Positions 1 to 5,847 are shown, counted from the stretch's first letter. The stretch: 6,446 nt of DNA from Ignavibacteriaceae bacterium (GCA_031292465.1 JARLHB010000048.1:1-6446); one strand, 5' to 3'. Made by a program: numbers and translations. Notes: a model not told the origin generated them from the sequence alone.

Positions 1-79
1 AAAACTTTATCTTCAGGCATTAAGAGCTGCTCAAGATGAATTGGGAACTATCAAGCTGGCTTTTAATATGAAATTCTAA
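1..79 (+). CDS. C-terminal end of a protein, possibly an outer-membrane beta-barrel (partial)
   Basis: Reading from base 2, an open frame of 25 codons runs to a TAA at 77-79; the start lies outside the window. The last residues read GTIKLAFNMKF. Hydrophobic residues fall at positions -1 (F), -3 (M), -5 (F), -7 (L) and -9 (I) from the end, with polar or small residues between. A terminal Phe on an alternating strand is the known C-terminal signal of beta-barrel proteins recognised by the BAM complex, so an outer-membrane barrel is plausible. The family cannot be named from 25 residues. The frame is open from the window edge and the other two plus-strand frames look less protein-like, but the call rests on a short stretch. 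Confidence 0.5.
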   Translation, partial: KLYLQALRAAQDELGTIKLAFNMKF

Positions 80-135
80 TTAAACGATATTTAACTTATT
101 TTGCGTAACGTGAGTTAATTATTTAATAAATTAAA

Positions 136-164
136 TGCCGCAATCAACCATTAAGATTGACGCA
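136..164. terminator. Imperfect inverted repeat after the upstream gene
   Basis: TGCCGCAATC (136-145) and GATTGACGCA (155-164) pair at 8 of 10 positions around a 9-base loop, 57 bases after the stop codon of the upstream gene. It could end that transcript, but no clear T run follows, so this is weak. The rest of 80-280 is AT-rich with no gene seen. A TATAAT at 255-260 could be a -10 box for the next gene, but I see no matching -35, and it would leave almost no leader before the ribosome site. Confidence 0.25.
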
Positions 165-280
165 AATATCCCTTTCCTTATTTATTATATTCTAATAGAT
201 TACAGATGTTTAATATAAACAGTAGGGTTATTAATAAATATAAGTCTAAGTTGATATAATTATAACCAAGGAGGCTGGGC

Positions 281-874
281 ATGAGAAAAATAATTGTACT
301 TGAATTTATATCCCTTGATGGGGTAATGCAAGCACCTGGCGGGCCGGACGAAGATACATCAGGCGGTTTCAAATATGGCGGCTGGACTGCATCGTATGGT
401 GACGAAGTTTTTGGTAAGATACTGGAAAAACAGATGCAGCCTGCAGATCTTCTTTTGGGCAGAAAAACATTTGAAATTTTTGCCGGCTATTGGCCGAAGC
501 ATGAAAATGGATGGCCGGGTATCAATGAGGTCACAAAATATGTCATGTCCAGTACCATGGAAAAGTCAGATTGGAAAAACTCAGTTTTCTTTAAAAGCGT
601 AACAGATATCGAAAAGCTTAAAAAGACAGAAGGCTCCAACATTAAAGTTTGGGGCAGCGGCAACCTCGTCCAGACACTGCTTAAAAATGATTTAGTTGAC
701 GAAATCTGGCTAAAAATTTTCCCGGTGACTCTTGGTAAAGGTAAAAAAATATTTGACGACGGCACAATTCCGGCAGCATTCACACTAATAGAGAGTACAA
801 TTACACCAAGCGGAGTGATTATTGCCAACTACAAGCGGGCCGGAAAAGTAAAAACTGGCACTATTGGAGCTTAA
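281..874 (+). CDS. Dihydrofolate reductase-like (RibD C-terminal domain family) protein
   Basis: This 197-residue protein belongs to the RibD_C/DHFR-fold family of cytoplasmic NAD(P)H-dependent reductases, the YyaP/YwjB type. Visible family features are the first strand with SLDGVMQAPGG (residues 11-21), the block LLLGRKTFEIFAGYWP (57-72), the cofactor-side glycine motif VWGSGNLVQTLL (123-134) and DEIWLKIFPVTLGKGKKIF (140-158). The length is normal for single-domain members. The ATG is supported by a strong ribosome-binding site, AAGGAGG at 268-274, six bases upstream. The physiological substrate of these stand-alone proteins is generally unknown; a role in folate or riboflavin synthesis should not be assumed. 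The gene converges on the comM-tail array, with its stop only 24 bases from the stop of the oldest tail relic, so it was probably the original downstream neighbour of comM (inference). Confidence 0.9.
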   Translation: MRKIIVLEFISLDGVMQAPGGPDEDTSGGFKYGGWTASYGDEVFGKILEKQMQPADLLLGRKTFEIFAGYWPKHENGWPGINEVTKYVMSSTMEKSDWKNSVFFKSVTDIEKLKKTEGSNIKVWGSGNLVQTLLKNDLVDEIWLKIFPVTLGKGKKIFDDGTIPAAFTLIESTITPSGVIIANYKRAGKVKTGTIGA

Positions 875-898
875 AGCAACTAACTTATTACTTTCCCT

Positions 899-1075
899 TT
901 AATGCTTCGACAATTCCACATATAGGCTTCTGTATTGTATTGCTTCGATTAAGCCAAAGGCTTACGTATATGCTATGATAAAATATTTTTGCGTTGTCTA
1001 AATTAGCTATTGTTCGGCTTACCTTAATTATCATATAGTAAATCTTTCCAAAAAGCAAAACTCGAAGGATTTCCT
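899..1075 (-). pseudogene. Tail relic 1: degenerate copy of the comM 3' end
   Basis: On the minus strand this stretch reads KVSRTIANLDNA, matching ComM KVSRTIADLDNA. It then loses frame and resumes in another frame as EAIQYRSLYVELSKH followed by TAA (899-901), matching EAIQYRSLDRELWKH and stop. Between the two blocks about 17 extra bases are inserted, including the small hairpin AAGCC-aaa-GGCTT at 951-963. The part beyond about 1037 (ComM residues 460-475) is only faintly recognisable, so the right border near 1075 is approximate. It is the most decayed of the three displaced tails and the farthest from comM. An open frame over 888-1133 uses part of this sequence but mixes the two frames and is not a gene. 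Confidence 0.8.
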
Positions 1076-1114
1076 GCGAATATTCCGCATAAACAGTGTG
1101 ATTGAAGCTGAAGG

Positions 1115-1897
1115 CTAGGTTTTTATTACCCAAGTTTTATTAAATTCTCTTACAAATGTTCTTGTTTTTTTTGTAATCATTGCATTTCTAATAGTAATCC
1201 GTTGCTTTTGTTTTAATGCTTTTAGAGGTTCCCACTCAAAAGCGGATTTATAAGAATTCAACATTGATTTTGTAATAAAATGTGAATTTAATAGGTGATA
1301 GTTACATTCGAGTAATGCTATTAATAAAGGTAAGTTTAATCCAATTTCTTTAAATACCTCATCGGTAGATAGAGATACTTGTAGCGAATATTTATTTGCA
1401 TGAGAAAAATTACATAAGATGTTCCACATTTCTTCAAGAGCACTTTTAGTTGGTTCTGATATTTTCTTTAGAATACTGTTGCTAAAATAAATAACCTCAC
1501 CGTCTTCCCATCGCTGATATATTCTATTGTCTTCAGAGATAGAACAATATTTTGATATTACAAGTCCCTCATAAATATACCGCAAGAATATCCTTGAGGG
1601 GCCATATAAACCAAACAACGTTTGTTTATAACTTGAATAAAAAGCAAAATAATTTTTATGTAGAGTTGAAAAAAGTAATTTTGTCATAGAATGTCTATGA
1701 GCATAAGGATCCAAAAAGCACCATGGGATAAGTAATGACATTAATGAATAAGTAGTATTGAACAATTCTATTATTGTTTTTTTATACAAGCCAATATTAT
1801 CACTCTCGGATTTAGAAAAATGCTCAGTAAAACTTTCAAATTGTTCAAATAATCCCTCGTTATCTCTACCATACGATGGAGGATATCTTTCCTTCAT
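1115..1897 (-). CDS. Unrecognised helical protein of 260 residues
   Basis: I do not recognise this protein. It has no signal peptide. A moderately hydrophobic stretch (SLMSLLIPWCFLDPY, residues 51-65) seems too short and mixed for a sure membrane span. It appears largely alpha-helical and is rich in Tyr, Phe and Trp. The blocks SRIFLRYIYEGLVISKY (101-117), EEMWNILCNFSHANKY (155-170) and LPLLIALLECNYHLLNSHF (189-207) suggest a helical bundle. The pattern of a helix with R..R...E, then a conserved-looking SHA segment, loosely recalls HEPN-like or DUF5677-type proteins, some of which are tied to phage defence; this is only an impression. The C-terminal 40 residues are very basic. The ATG at 1897 has no good ribosome site. 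The gene sits alone between comM tail copies 1 and 2 and seems to be cargo of that unit. The frame is undisturbed although its flanking tail relics are decayed, hinting that it may still be under selection. Confidence 0.65.
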   Translation of the reverse strand: MKERYPPSYGRDNEGLFEQFESFTEHFSKSESDNIGLYKKTIIELFNTTYSLMSLLIPWCFLDPYAHRHSMTKLLFSTLHKNYFAFYSSYKQTLFGLYGPSRIFLRYIYEGLVISKYCSISEDNRIYQRWEDGEVIYFSNSILKKISEPTKSALEEMWNILCNFSHANKYSLQVSLSTDEVFKEIGLNLPLLIALLECNYHLLNSHFITKSMLNSYKSAFEWEPLKALKQKQRITIRNAMITKKTRTFVREFNKTWVIKT

Positions 1898-2019
1898 AAA
1901 GTATCACTTACTATTTAGTTTGTTGTATCTTTCAGTTTCTTTAGATGTTATAATATTACTAAAGTATAAACTATTAATTATTCCGAGTCATTAAGATACA
2001 ACTTTCCAGCATAAAACAG

Positions 2020-2175
2020 TTATATCTTAATATTGTATATTTTTTTGTTTGTATAATTTTTCCTTAAATTTTCAGCAGAACTTACTTTTATATTTACATT
2101 TACGATTAATAGGTTATTGGCGTTCACATCTTGAGATATAATCTCTACAGCATCTTTCGTACCCAAGTATATCAT
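2020..2175 (-). CDS. Doubtful small open frame of 51 codons
   Basis: An ATG at 2175-2173 opens 51 codons to a TAA at 2022-2020, beginning MIYLGTKDAVEIISQ. It has a plausible mix of charged and hydrophobic residues up to about residue 35, then turns Lys/Asn-rich as chance AT-rich frames do. There is no clear ribosome site and no family resemblance. It could be a small gene, the remnant of a larger one, or chance. Confidence 0.2.
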   Translation of the reverse strand: MIYLGTKDAVEIISQDVNANNLLIVNVNIKVSSAENLRKNYTNKKIYNIKI

Positions 2176-2250
2176 TACTGATAGGTTCCTATATAAAAAT
2201 TATACGTTTAATCTTTGTTAATATTCGAATCTAAATCTCCAAGAATTTCC

Positions 2251-2267
2251 AAAACCCTGGCGGTTTT
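2251..2267. terminator. Degenerate hairpin beyond the stop of tail copy 2
   Basis: AAAACC (2251-2256) pairs with GGTTTT (2262-2267) around CTGGC, next to the stop codon of tail copy 2. The stretch aligns with one arm of the hairpin after the intact comM (aaaacctcggaggttttt against aaaaccctggcggttttt). It therefore looks like the decayed remnant of the same comM-tail-plus-hairpin unit. Any present terminator activity is uncertain. Confidence 0.4.
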
Positions 2268-2269
2268 TG

Positions 2270-2431
2270 TTAATGGTTCCACAACTCCCTGTCTAAGCTT
2301 CTGTACTGTATGGCTTCACTAATATGCACAGGTAAAATATTTTCTGCATTGTCCAAATCTGCTATTGTACGGCTTACTTTAAGTATCCTGTCGTATGCCC
2401 TTACAGAAAAGCCCAGTTTGGTTATAGATTT
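2270..2431 (-). pseudogene. Tail copy 2: 3' end of comM with amino-acid changes
   Basis: The minus strand reads ITKLGFSVRAYDRIL onward to DRELWNH and a TAA at 2270-2272, in one unbroken frame. Against ComM it shows L467F, A469V, Q494V, K511N and M462I, and Met460-Ala461 are replaced by a single Ser; all other residues match. Homology stops near ComM codon 459, almost where copy 3 begins. Upstream the sequence becomes a palindrome (2439-2451) and then the KilA-N gene. There is no start codon or ribosome site, so it is taken as a displaced gene end with no product. Decay is intermediate between copies 1 and 3. Confidence 0.85.
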
Positions 2432-2438
2432 GACACAG

Positions 2439-2451
2439 AACCTTCAAGGTT
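2439..2451. repeat. Palindrome AACCTTCAAGGTT at the unit junction
   Basis: This 13-base palindrome with a central C lies between the truncated end of tail copy 2 and the end of the KilA-N gene. It matches the outer arm of the larger hairpin at 3417-3480, and the following bases AGCCTCAGCC also recur inside that hairpin. The second arm is not intact here. It marks the border of the unit carrying the KilA-N gene. Confidence 0.6.
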
Positions 2452-2472
2452 TAGCCTCAGCCCTGGAAGTTG

Positions 2473-3294
2473 TCAAGTTTTATCCAGCTTTTTGATTTGA
2501 GTACTCGAAATCAATGATTTCATCTGATTAATAGCAATAGTATTCAATTGTAACAGCCGTTCATTCTGATTTAAGCCATTACTAATAAGAACAGCATTAA
2601 TACTCTCTAAATTAGAAAGGACAATAAGTTGTTCAAGTGGTGCATAATCACGGATATTACCTTCTTTAGCTGGGTTAGTATCCCGCCATTCTTTCGCAGT
2701 CATTCCAAATAGTGCCACATTAAGAATATCAGCTTCAGAGGCATAAATAAAATTTATTTGTTGTTTGGAAACTTTGGCAGGGACAAGATTTCCTTTTATT
2801 GCATCTGTATGAATTTTATAATTTACCTTAGCAAGGGTACGCTGAAAATTCCATTCGAGAGAATTAATTTTAGCTTCTTCTTCTTTTAAACGCTGAAATT
2901 CTTTGATAAGGTAAAGTTTAAATTTTGCACTCAACCAACTTCCGAACTCAAAAGCAATATCACGATGAGCATATGTGCCACCATACCTTCCCGCAGAAGC
3001 TATTAAACCGATTGCATTTGTACTTTCAATCCATTTTTTTACGGAAAGGACAAATGAGTTAAGCCCGGCTTATTTTTTAATTAGGTCGAATTCGACCGAA
3101 TTAAAATTTGGATTATATATTTGCTCCCAAATCCCCAAAAATTCAATAGTATTTCTATTCCTTAACCAATTTTTAATTATTGAATCATCGCCGAAGCTTT
3201 TAATCATATCAGTTAGAGAAATATAATCTTCATCATTGTGTTTGATAATTGTTACTTCGGTTCCCTTTACTTTTATTATATTGCTTTTTAACAT
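2473..3294 (-). pseudogene. KilA-N domain protein gene interrupted by one stop codon
   Basis: The ATG at 3294 opens a frame that hits TAA at 3072-3070 (codon 75), then continues in the same frame without another stop to TGA at 2475-2473, 273 codons in all. The part before the stop has the KilA-N start (EDYISLTDMIKSFG, residues 22-35) and IKNWLRNRNTIEFLGIWEQ (40-58). The part after it has AGLNSFVLSVKKWIE, AGRYGGTYAHRDIAFEF, then FKLYLIKEFQRLKEEE with a helical tail. From memory, homologues read continuously through this point with a Glu or similar residue before AGLN, so a GAA to TAA change is likely. KilA-N domains bind DNA and are common in phages and bacterial accessory regions. The later open part (2934-2473) begins only at a TTG inside the conserved sequence and is not a separate gene. 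Because the rest of the frame is undamaged, inactivation looks recent; read-through cannot be excluded. Confidence 0.85.
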
Positions 3295-3310
3295 GATTAA
3301 TATAATCCAA

Positions 3311-3338
3311 TAATTATTAGGATATTTGATGTTGTCAA
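3311..3338 (-). promoter_or_regulatory. Possible promoter of the KilA-N gene
   Basis: On the minus strand a perfect TTGACA (3338-3333) is followed after 16 bases by TAATTA (3316-3311), a poor -10 box, within 45 bases of the ATG. The -35 match is good but the -10 is weak, and if the host is of the Bacteroidota its main sigma factor prefers a different consensus. Treat as tentative. Confidence 0.25.
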
Positions 3339-3416
3339 CTTGTTCTATTTTTCCTGTTTTATATTTTAGCCATTTATTCTAACAAAATAACTAAACTTTG
3401 TCATTGTTATTAATCT

Positions 3417-3480
3417 AAACCTTCAAGGTAGAGGCCTCAGCCAGAAGCGGATCAGCCTTAGGCCGAAAACCTTGAAGGCT
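3417..3480. repeat. Long imperfect hairpin beyond the stop of tail copy 3
   Basis: AACCTTCAAGGT (3418-3429) pairs with ACCTTGAAGGCT (3469-3480) with one mismatch. Inside, GGCCTCAGCC (3433-3442) pairs with GCCTTAGGCC (3455-3464) at 8 of 10 positions, giving a long two-part stem. It is 6 bases beyond the stop of tail copy 3, just as the 4271-4304 hairpin follows the intact comM. Compared with that hairpin, CTCCGAG has become CTTCAAG and the other arm has changed to match, so pairing is kept. It could act as a terminator or as a recombination or transposition substrate; no T run follows on either side. Confidence 0.75.
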
Positions 3481-3486
3481 AATACT

Positions 3487-3648
3487 TCAATGTTTCCACA
3501 GCTCCCTGTCTAAACTTCTGTACTGGATTGCTTCGCTTATATGCTGCGGTAAAATATTTTCTGCATTGTCTAAATCAGCTATTGTACGGCTAACCTTTAG
3601 TATCCTGTCGTATGCCCTTGCAGAAAGCCCCAGCTTCGTCATTGCCAT
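3487..3648 (-). pseudogene. Tail copy 3: intact 53-codon duplicate of the comM 3' end
   Basis: The minus strand from ATG at 3648-3646 to TGA at 3489-3487 encodes 53 residues (MAMTKLGLSAR to DRELWKH), identical to ComM residues 460-512. The DNA differs at 16 of 162 positions. Fifteen changes are silent third-base or Leu-codon changes and one turns the stop from TAA to TGA. An in-frame TAA directly precedes the ATG, so it is not joined to any upstream frame. GGAGG from the neighbouring hairpin (3662-3658) lies 9 bases before the ATG, so translation as a 53-residue mini-protein (the end of the Mg-chelatase C-terminal domain) is possible. The simplest view is a displaced former comM end; silent-only divergence means both copies were under protein selection until recently, or that one came from a related strain. 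Confidence 0.85.
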
Positions 3649-3654
3649 TTATCC

Positions 3655-3688
3655 AAACCTCCGAGGTTTTCAGAAACCTCGGAGGTTT
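3655..3688. repeat. Hairpin on the downstream side of the transposase gene
   Basis: AAACCTCCGAGGTTT (3655-3669), loop TCAG, and AAACCTCGGAGGTTT (3674-3688) form a perfect 15-base-pair stem; each arm is itself nearly palindromic. A T run continues to 3691. The arms are identical to those of the hairpin at 4271-4304 and in the same orientation, so the transposase gene is bracketed by direct copies. It lies 8 bases beyond the transposase stop and could end that transcript. It also supplies the GGAGG before tail copy 3. Confidence 0.85.
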
Positions 3689-3696
3689 TTTGCTGT

Positions 3697-4251
3697 TTAA
3701 AATTCATAGGCCACTTTAATATTCTTATCGACTAGAAATTCTTTCATTTGTGTTTCACTATCAAAATAGGATATAATATCTTTTGTATTAGTTAAGCATC
3801 CATTTCTATAGCCAAGCAAATCTCTGGCATTTGAATATTCCCAATCGGTTATGTTAGCAGCCGAACCGGCTTTTACAGGGTTTTCCAATATGTATTTAAT
3901 TACCCATTTAAAGTAAGCATCATCAATTATTTGCTTACTTTTAGTCTTACTCTCGAATAAAGTACCGCTCCTTTTATAACTCTTGTTTATAGATTTTGTA
4001 TATGAGTTTAACAAAGATGAAATAAATTCAGAAATAGTACATTTATTTTCTAATTGCCGGACAAATAAATGAAAATGATTCGGCATAAGGCAGTATGATA
4101 ATACCTCTATCTCATATTTATTCTTATAAAACTTAAGTCTTTCCAAAAAGTAGACATAATTTGCTCTCTCAAAGAAGATAGACTGCTTATTGGCTCCTCT
4201 ATTATAAAGATGATGATATGTATCTTTATAAAAATTACGTGGTTGATTCAT
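3697..4251 (-). CDS. REP-associated Y1 (HUH) transposase
   Basis: This 184-residue protein is a single-domain tyrosine HUH nuclease of the REP-associated (RAYT, IS200-like) type, which cuts and joins single-stranded DNA near small hairpins. Visible motifs are YHHLYNRGANKQSIFF (12-27), the metal-binding HUH block YCLMPNHFHLFVR (53-65, His59 and His61), SYTKSINKSYKRSGTLFESK (83-102) with Tyr84 as candidate catalytic residue, and KYILENPVKAG (119-129), the usual yIhxNPvkAG motif. Length and motifs look intact. The gene lies 57 bases downstream of comM in the same direction with the hairpin between them, so it may depend on read-through from comM; I see no convincing promoter or ribosome site of its own. 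The enzyme could in principle act on all the related hairpins in this window (inference). Confidence 0.9.
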   Translation of the reverse strand: MNQPRNFYKDTYHHLYNRGANKQSIFFERANYVYFLERLKFYKNKYEIEVLSYCLMPNHFHLFVRQLENKCTISEFISSLLNSYTKSINKSYKRSGTLFESKTKSKQIIDDAYFKWVIKYILENPVKAGSAANITDWEYSNARDLLGYRNGCLTNTKDIISYFDSETQMKEFLVDKNIKVAYEF

Positions 4252-4270
4252 CTAAGTTTATCTTTTATTT

Positions 4271-4304
4271 AAACCTCCGAGGTTTAGGAAAACCTCGGAG
4301 GTTT
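4271..4304. terminator. Hairpin beyond the comM stop (REP-like, possible terminator)
   Basis: AAACCTCCGAGGTTT (4271-4285), loop AGGA, and AAACCTCGGAGGTTT (4290-4304) form a perfect 15-base-pair stem, starting 5 bases beyond the comM stop codon. A T run (4302-4307) follows on the plus strand, while on the minus strand only the TTT of the stem and then AAATAAAAG follow. It is thus not a textbook terminator for comM. Its arms match 3655-3688 exactly, and the hairpin next to tail copy 3 is a covarying relative. Confidence 0.75.
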
Positions 4305-4308
4305 TTTA

Positions 4309-5847
4309 TTAATGTTTCCACAACTCCCTATCCAAACTTCTATATTGTATTGCCTCGCTTATATGCTGCGGTAAAATATTTTCTGCATTGTCTAAGTCGG
4401 CTATTGTACGGCTTACTTTTAATATCCTATCGTATGCCCTTGCGGATAGCCCCAGCTTCGTCATTGCCATTTTTAATAAATCGGAACATGCCGTATCCAG
4501 CTTGCAGTACTGCCTTACTTCTTTACTGCCCATATCACCGTTGTTAAATACGTTTTTCAGGTGTGCAAACCTGTCGTATTGTATTTTTCTTGCACGTATT
4601 ACCCGTTCCCGTATTTCGGCGGAGGTTTCGCCTTTAGTTGAGGTGGAAAGATCTTTGTACTTTACTGCAGGCACTTCAATGTGTATGTCTATCCTGTCTA
4701 ATAGCGGGCCGGATATTCTTGCCATGTATTTCTGTATCTGCGGAGGAGCGCATGTGCATTCCTTGGACGGATCAGTATAATACCCGCATGGACAGGGATT
4801 CATAGCAGCAGTAAGCATAAAATTAGCCGGGAATTCAAGCGACAGCTTGGAACGGCTTACAGTTACTTTGGAATCCTCCAGCGGCTGGCGCAATACCTCC
4901 AGTACATTCTTTTTAAATTCGGGAAGTTCATCAAGAAAAAGTACACCGTGATGCGCAAAAGACACTTCACCCGGCCTGGGGAATGACCCTCCCCCCACAA
5001 GCGCAGCATCAGACACAGTATGGTGCGGACTCCTGAAAGGCCGTTCCGTTACTAACGGCTTATCCTTAGGAATTATACCTGCTATGGAATGAATCTTAGT
5101 TGTTTCCAGCGCTTCATCAAGGGACATAGGCGGAAGTATCGAAGGTATCCTTTTGGCCAGCATTGTTTTACCTGAGCCGGGCGGGCCTATCATAATAATA
5201 TTATGCGCGCCTGCGGCAGCAACTTCCAGAGCACGCTTAACATTCTCCTGCCCCTTTACATCCGAGAAATCAAGCTGGTATAAATTTATTTGTGAGAACA
5301 GTTCATCCTTATCAGTTCTTGTTCTTTCTTTTACAAGATCGCCGTTAAGAAAATTCACAACTTCAGTAAGGCTCTCCATGCCGTACACTTCAACTTCGTC
5401 AACAATAGATGCTTCACTTGCGGAATCAACGGGAAGAATTATTCTTTTAATACCTTTTCTTTTTGCTTCAACAGATATTGGAAGTGCGCCTTTTACAGGC
5501 CTGAGTTTGCCGTCAAGAGATAGCTCGCCTAAAAATATGGTATCTGTATAATCTTCCAGCGTAATTATTTCATTAGCAGCAAGCAGGCCTATTGCAATGG
5601 GCAGGTCGAAAGAGCTTCCCTCTTTCTTTATATCCGCGGGAGCAAGGTTGATGGTTATTTTCTTAATCGGGAAGTCGTAGCCGCTGTTTTTAATTGCAGT
5701 TATTACCCGTTCTTTACTTTCTTTTACAACATTATCAGGTAAACCGACAATTGTAAAGCCGGGAATTTGTTTTTCAACGTTAGTTTCTACTTCAACTGTA
5801 TATGCGTCTATCCCTATAGTCGCGCTTGAAAGAATTTTTGACAGCAT
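4309..5847 (-). CDS. comM: YifB/ComM-family Mg-chelatase-like AAA+ ATPase
   Basis: The full-length 512-residue protein is a cytoplasmic AAA+ ATPase. Characterised ComM is a hexameric helicase that promotes branch migration when incoming single-stranded DNA recombines during natural transformation. Domains in order are an N-terminal Lon-like/ChlI fold (about 5-170), the AAA+ Mg-chelatase core (about 190-395) and the C-terminal Mg-chelatase domain (about 405-508). Visible sites are Walker A GPPGSGKT (221-228), RSPHHTVSD (272-280), Walker B VLFLDELPEF (302-311), the sensor segment AMNPCPCG with Cys352/Cys354 and later Cys364/Cys366, and the arginine segment LLDRIDIHIEV (382-392). The ATG has GAGGG ending 3 bases upstream, a weak, closely spaced ribosome site, and the N-terminus matches the family start. 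All expected motifs are present, so the gene looks functional although its last 53 codons are the target of repeated insertion. Whether the host is competent cannot be told here; the family also occurs in non-competent bacteria. Confidence 0.95.
   Translation of the reverse strand: MLSKILSSATIGIDAYTVEVETNVEKQIPGFTIVGLPDNVVKESKERVITAIKNSGYDFPIKKITINLAPADIKKEGSSFDLPIAIGLLAANEIITLEDYTDTIFLGELSLDGKLRPVKGALPISVEAKRKGIKRIILPVDSASEASIVDEVEVYGMESLTEVVNFLNGDLVKERTRTDKDELFSQINLYQLDFSDVKGQENVKRALEVAAAGAHNIIMIGPPGSGKTMLAKRIPSILPPMSLDEALETTKIHSIAGIIPKDKPLVTERPFRSPHHTVSDAALVGGGSFPRPGEVSFAHHGVLFLDELPEFKKNVLEVLRQPLEDSKVTVSRSKLSLEFPANFMLTAAMNPCPCGYYTDPSKECTCAPPQIQKYMARISGPLLDRIDIHIEVPAVKYKDLSTSTKGETSAEIRERVIRARKIQYDRFAHLKNVFNNGDMGSKEVRQYCKLDTACSDLLKMAMTKLGLSARAYDRILKVSRTIADLDNAENILPQHISEAIQYRSLDRELWKH

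Larger units (their letters stand above)
1898..2269. other. AT-rich intergenic stretch upstream of the 260-residue gene
   Basis: No recognisable gene lies in these 372 bases. They contain the upstream region of the minus-strand gene ending at 1115, a 51-codon minus-strand open frame of doubtful reality (2175-2020) and, at the right end, a hairpin remnant next to tail copy 2. I see no RNA gene or tandem repeat. The base composition is very AT-rich, so promoter-like strings are plentiful and none stands out. Confidence 0.5.
3655..4304 (-). mobile_element. Y1 transposase gene bracketed by REP-like hairpins
   Basis: Two hairpins with identical 15-base arms and different 4-base loops flank the single transposase gene at 8 and 19 bases from its ends. 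Single-domain Y1 enzymes of the REP-associated type act on short palindromes of this kind, and such genes are often found between them. Whether this 650-base block moved as a unit, or together with the comM tail as an 820-base unit, cannot be decided from one copy. No target-site duplication was recognised. Confidence 0.55.
899..4470 (-). repeat. Array of four comM 3'-end copies with one gene in each gap
   Basis: The same roughly 160-base segment, codons 460 to stop of comM, occurs at 4470-4309 (within the intact gene), 3648-3487, 2431-2270 and about 1075-899, all on the minus strand. The distances between segment starts are about 820, 1220 and 1355 bases. Each gap holds a single minus-strand gene: the transposase, the KilA-N gene and the 260-residue protein. 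Hairpins related to AACCTYCRAGGTT lie just beyond the tail stops of comM, copy 3 and, degenerately, copy 2. The arrangement is that expected when elements carrying a comM 3' end integrate there repeatedly and restore the gene each time. The repeats are directly visible; the mechanism is inferred. Confidence 0.8.

Noticed and set aside
888..1133. An 81-codon minus-strand open frame
   Set aside because: It is a mosaic of a frameshifted comM tail relic and flanking junction sequence; the recognisable comM residues fall in two different frames.
2473..2934. A separate gene starting at TTG 2934
   Set aside because: Conserved KilA-N-family sequence continues upstream in the same frame to the stop at 3072-3070, so this is the second part of one broken gene.
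3655..4304. Standard IS with terminal inverted repeats
   Set aside because: The flanking hairpins are direct copies of each other, not inverted ends, and the gene is a Y1 enzyme, which does not use terminal inverted repeats or make target duplications.
899..4470. CRISPR array or classic integron
   Set aside because: The repeats are about 160 bases, coding and unequally spaced, so not CRISPR. No integron integrase or attC consensus pair (RYYYAAC/GTTRRRY) was recognised; the likeness to an integron is only in layout.
4388..5551. Plus-strand open frames opposite comM (4388-4780 and 5153-5551)
   Set aside because: They lie entirely over a well-conserved comM and show no family features; they are shadows.
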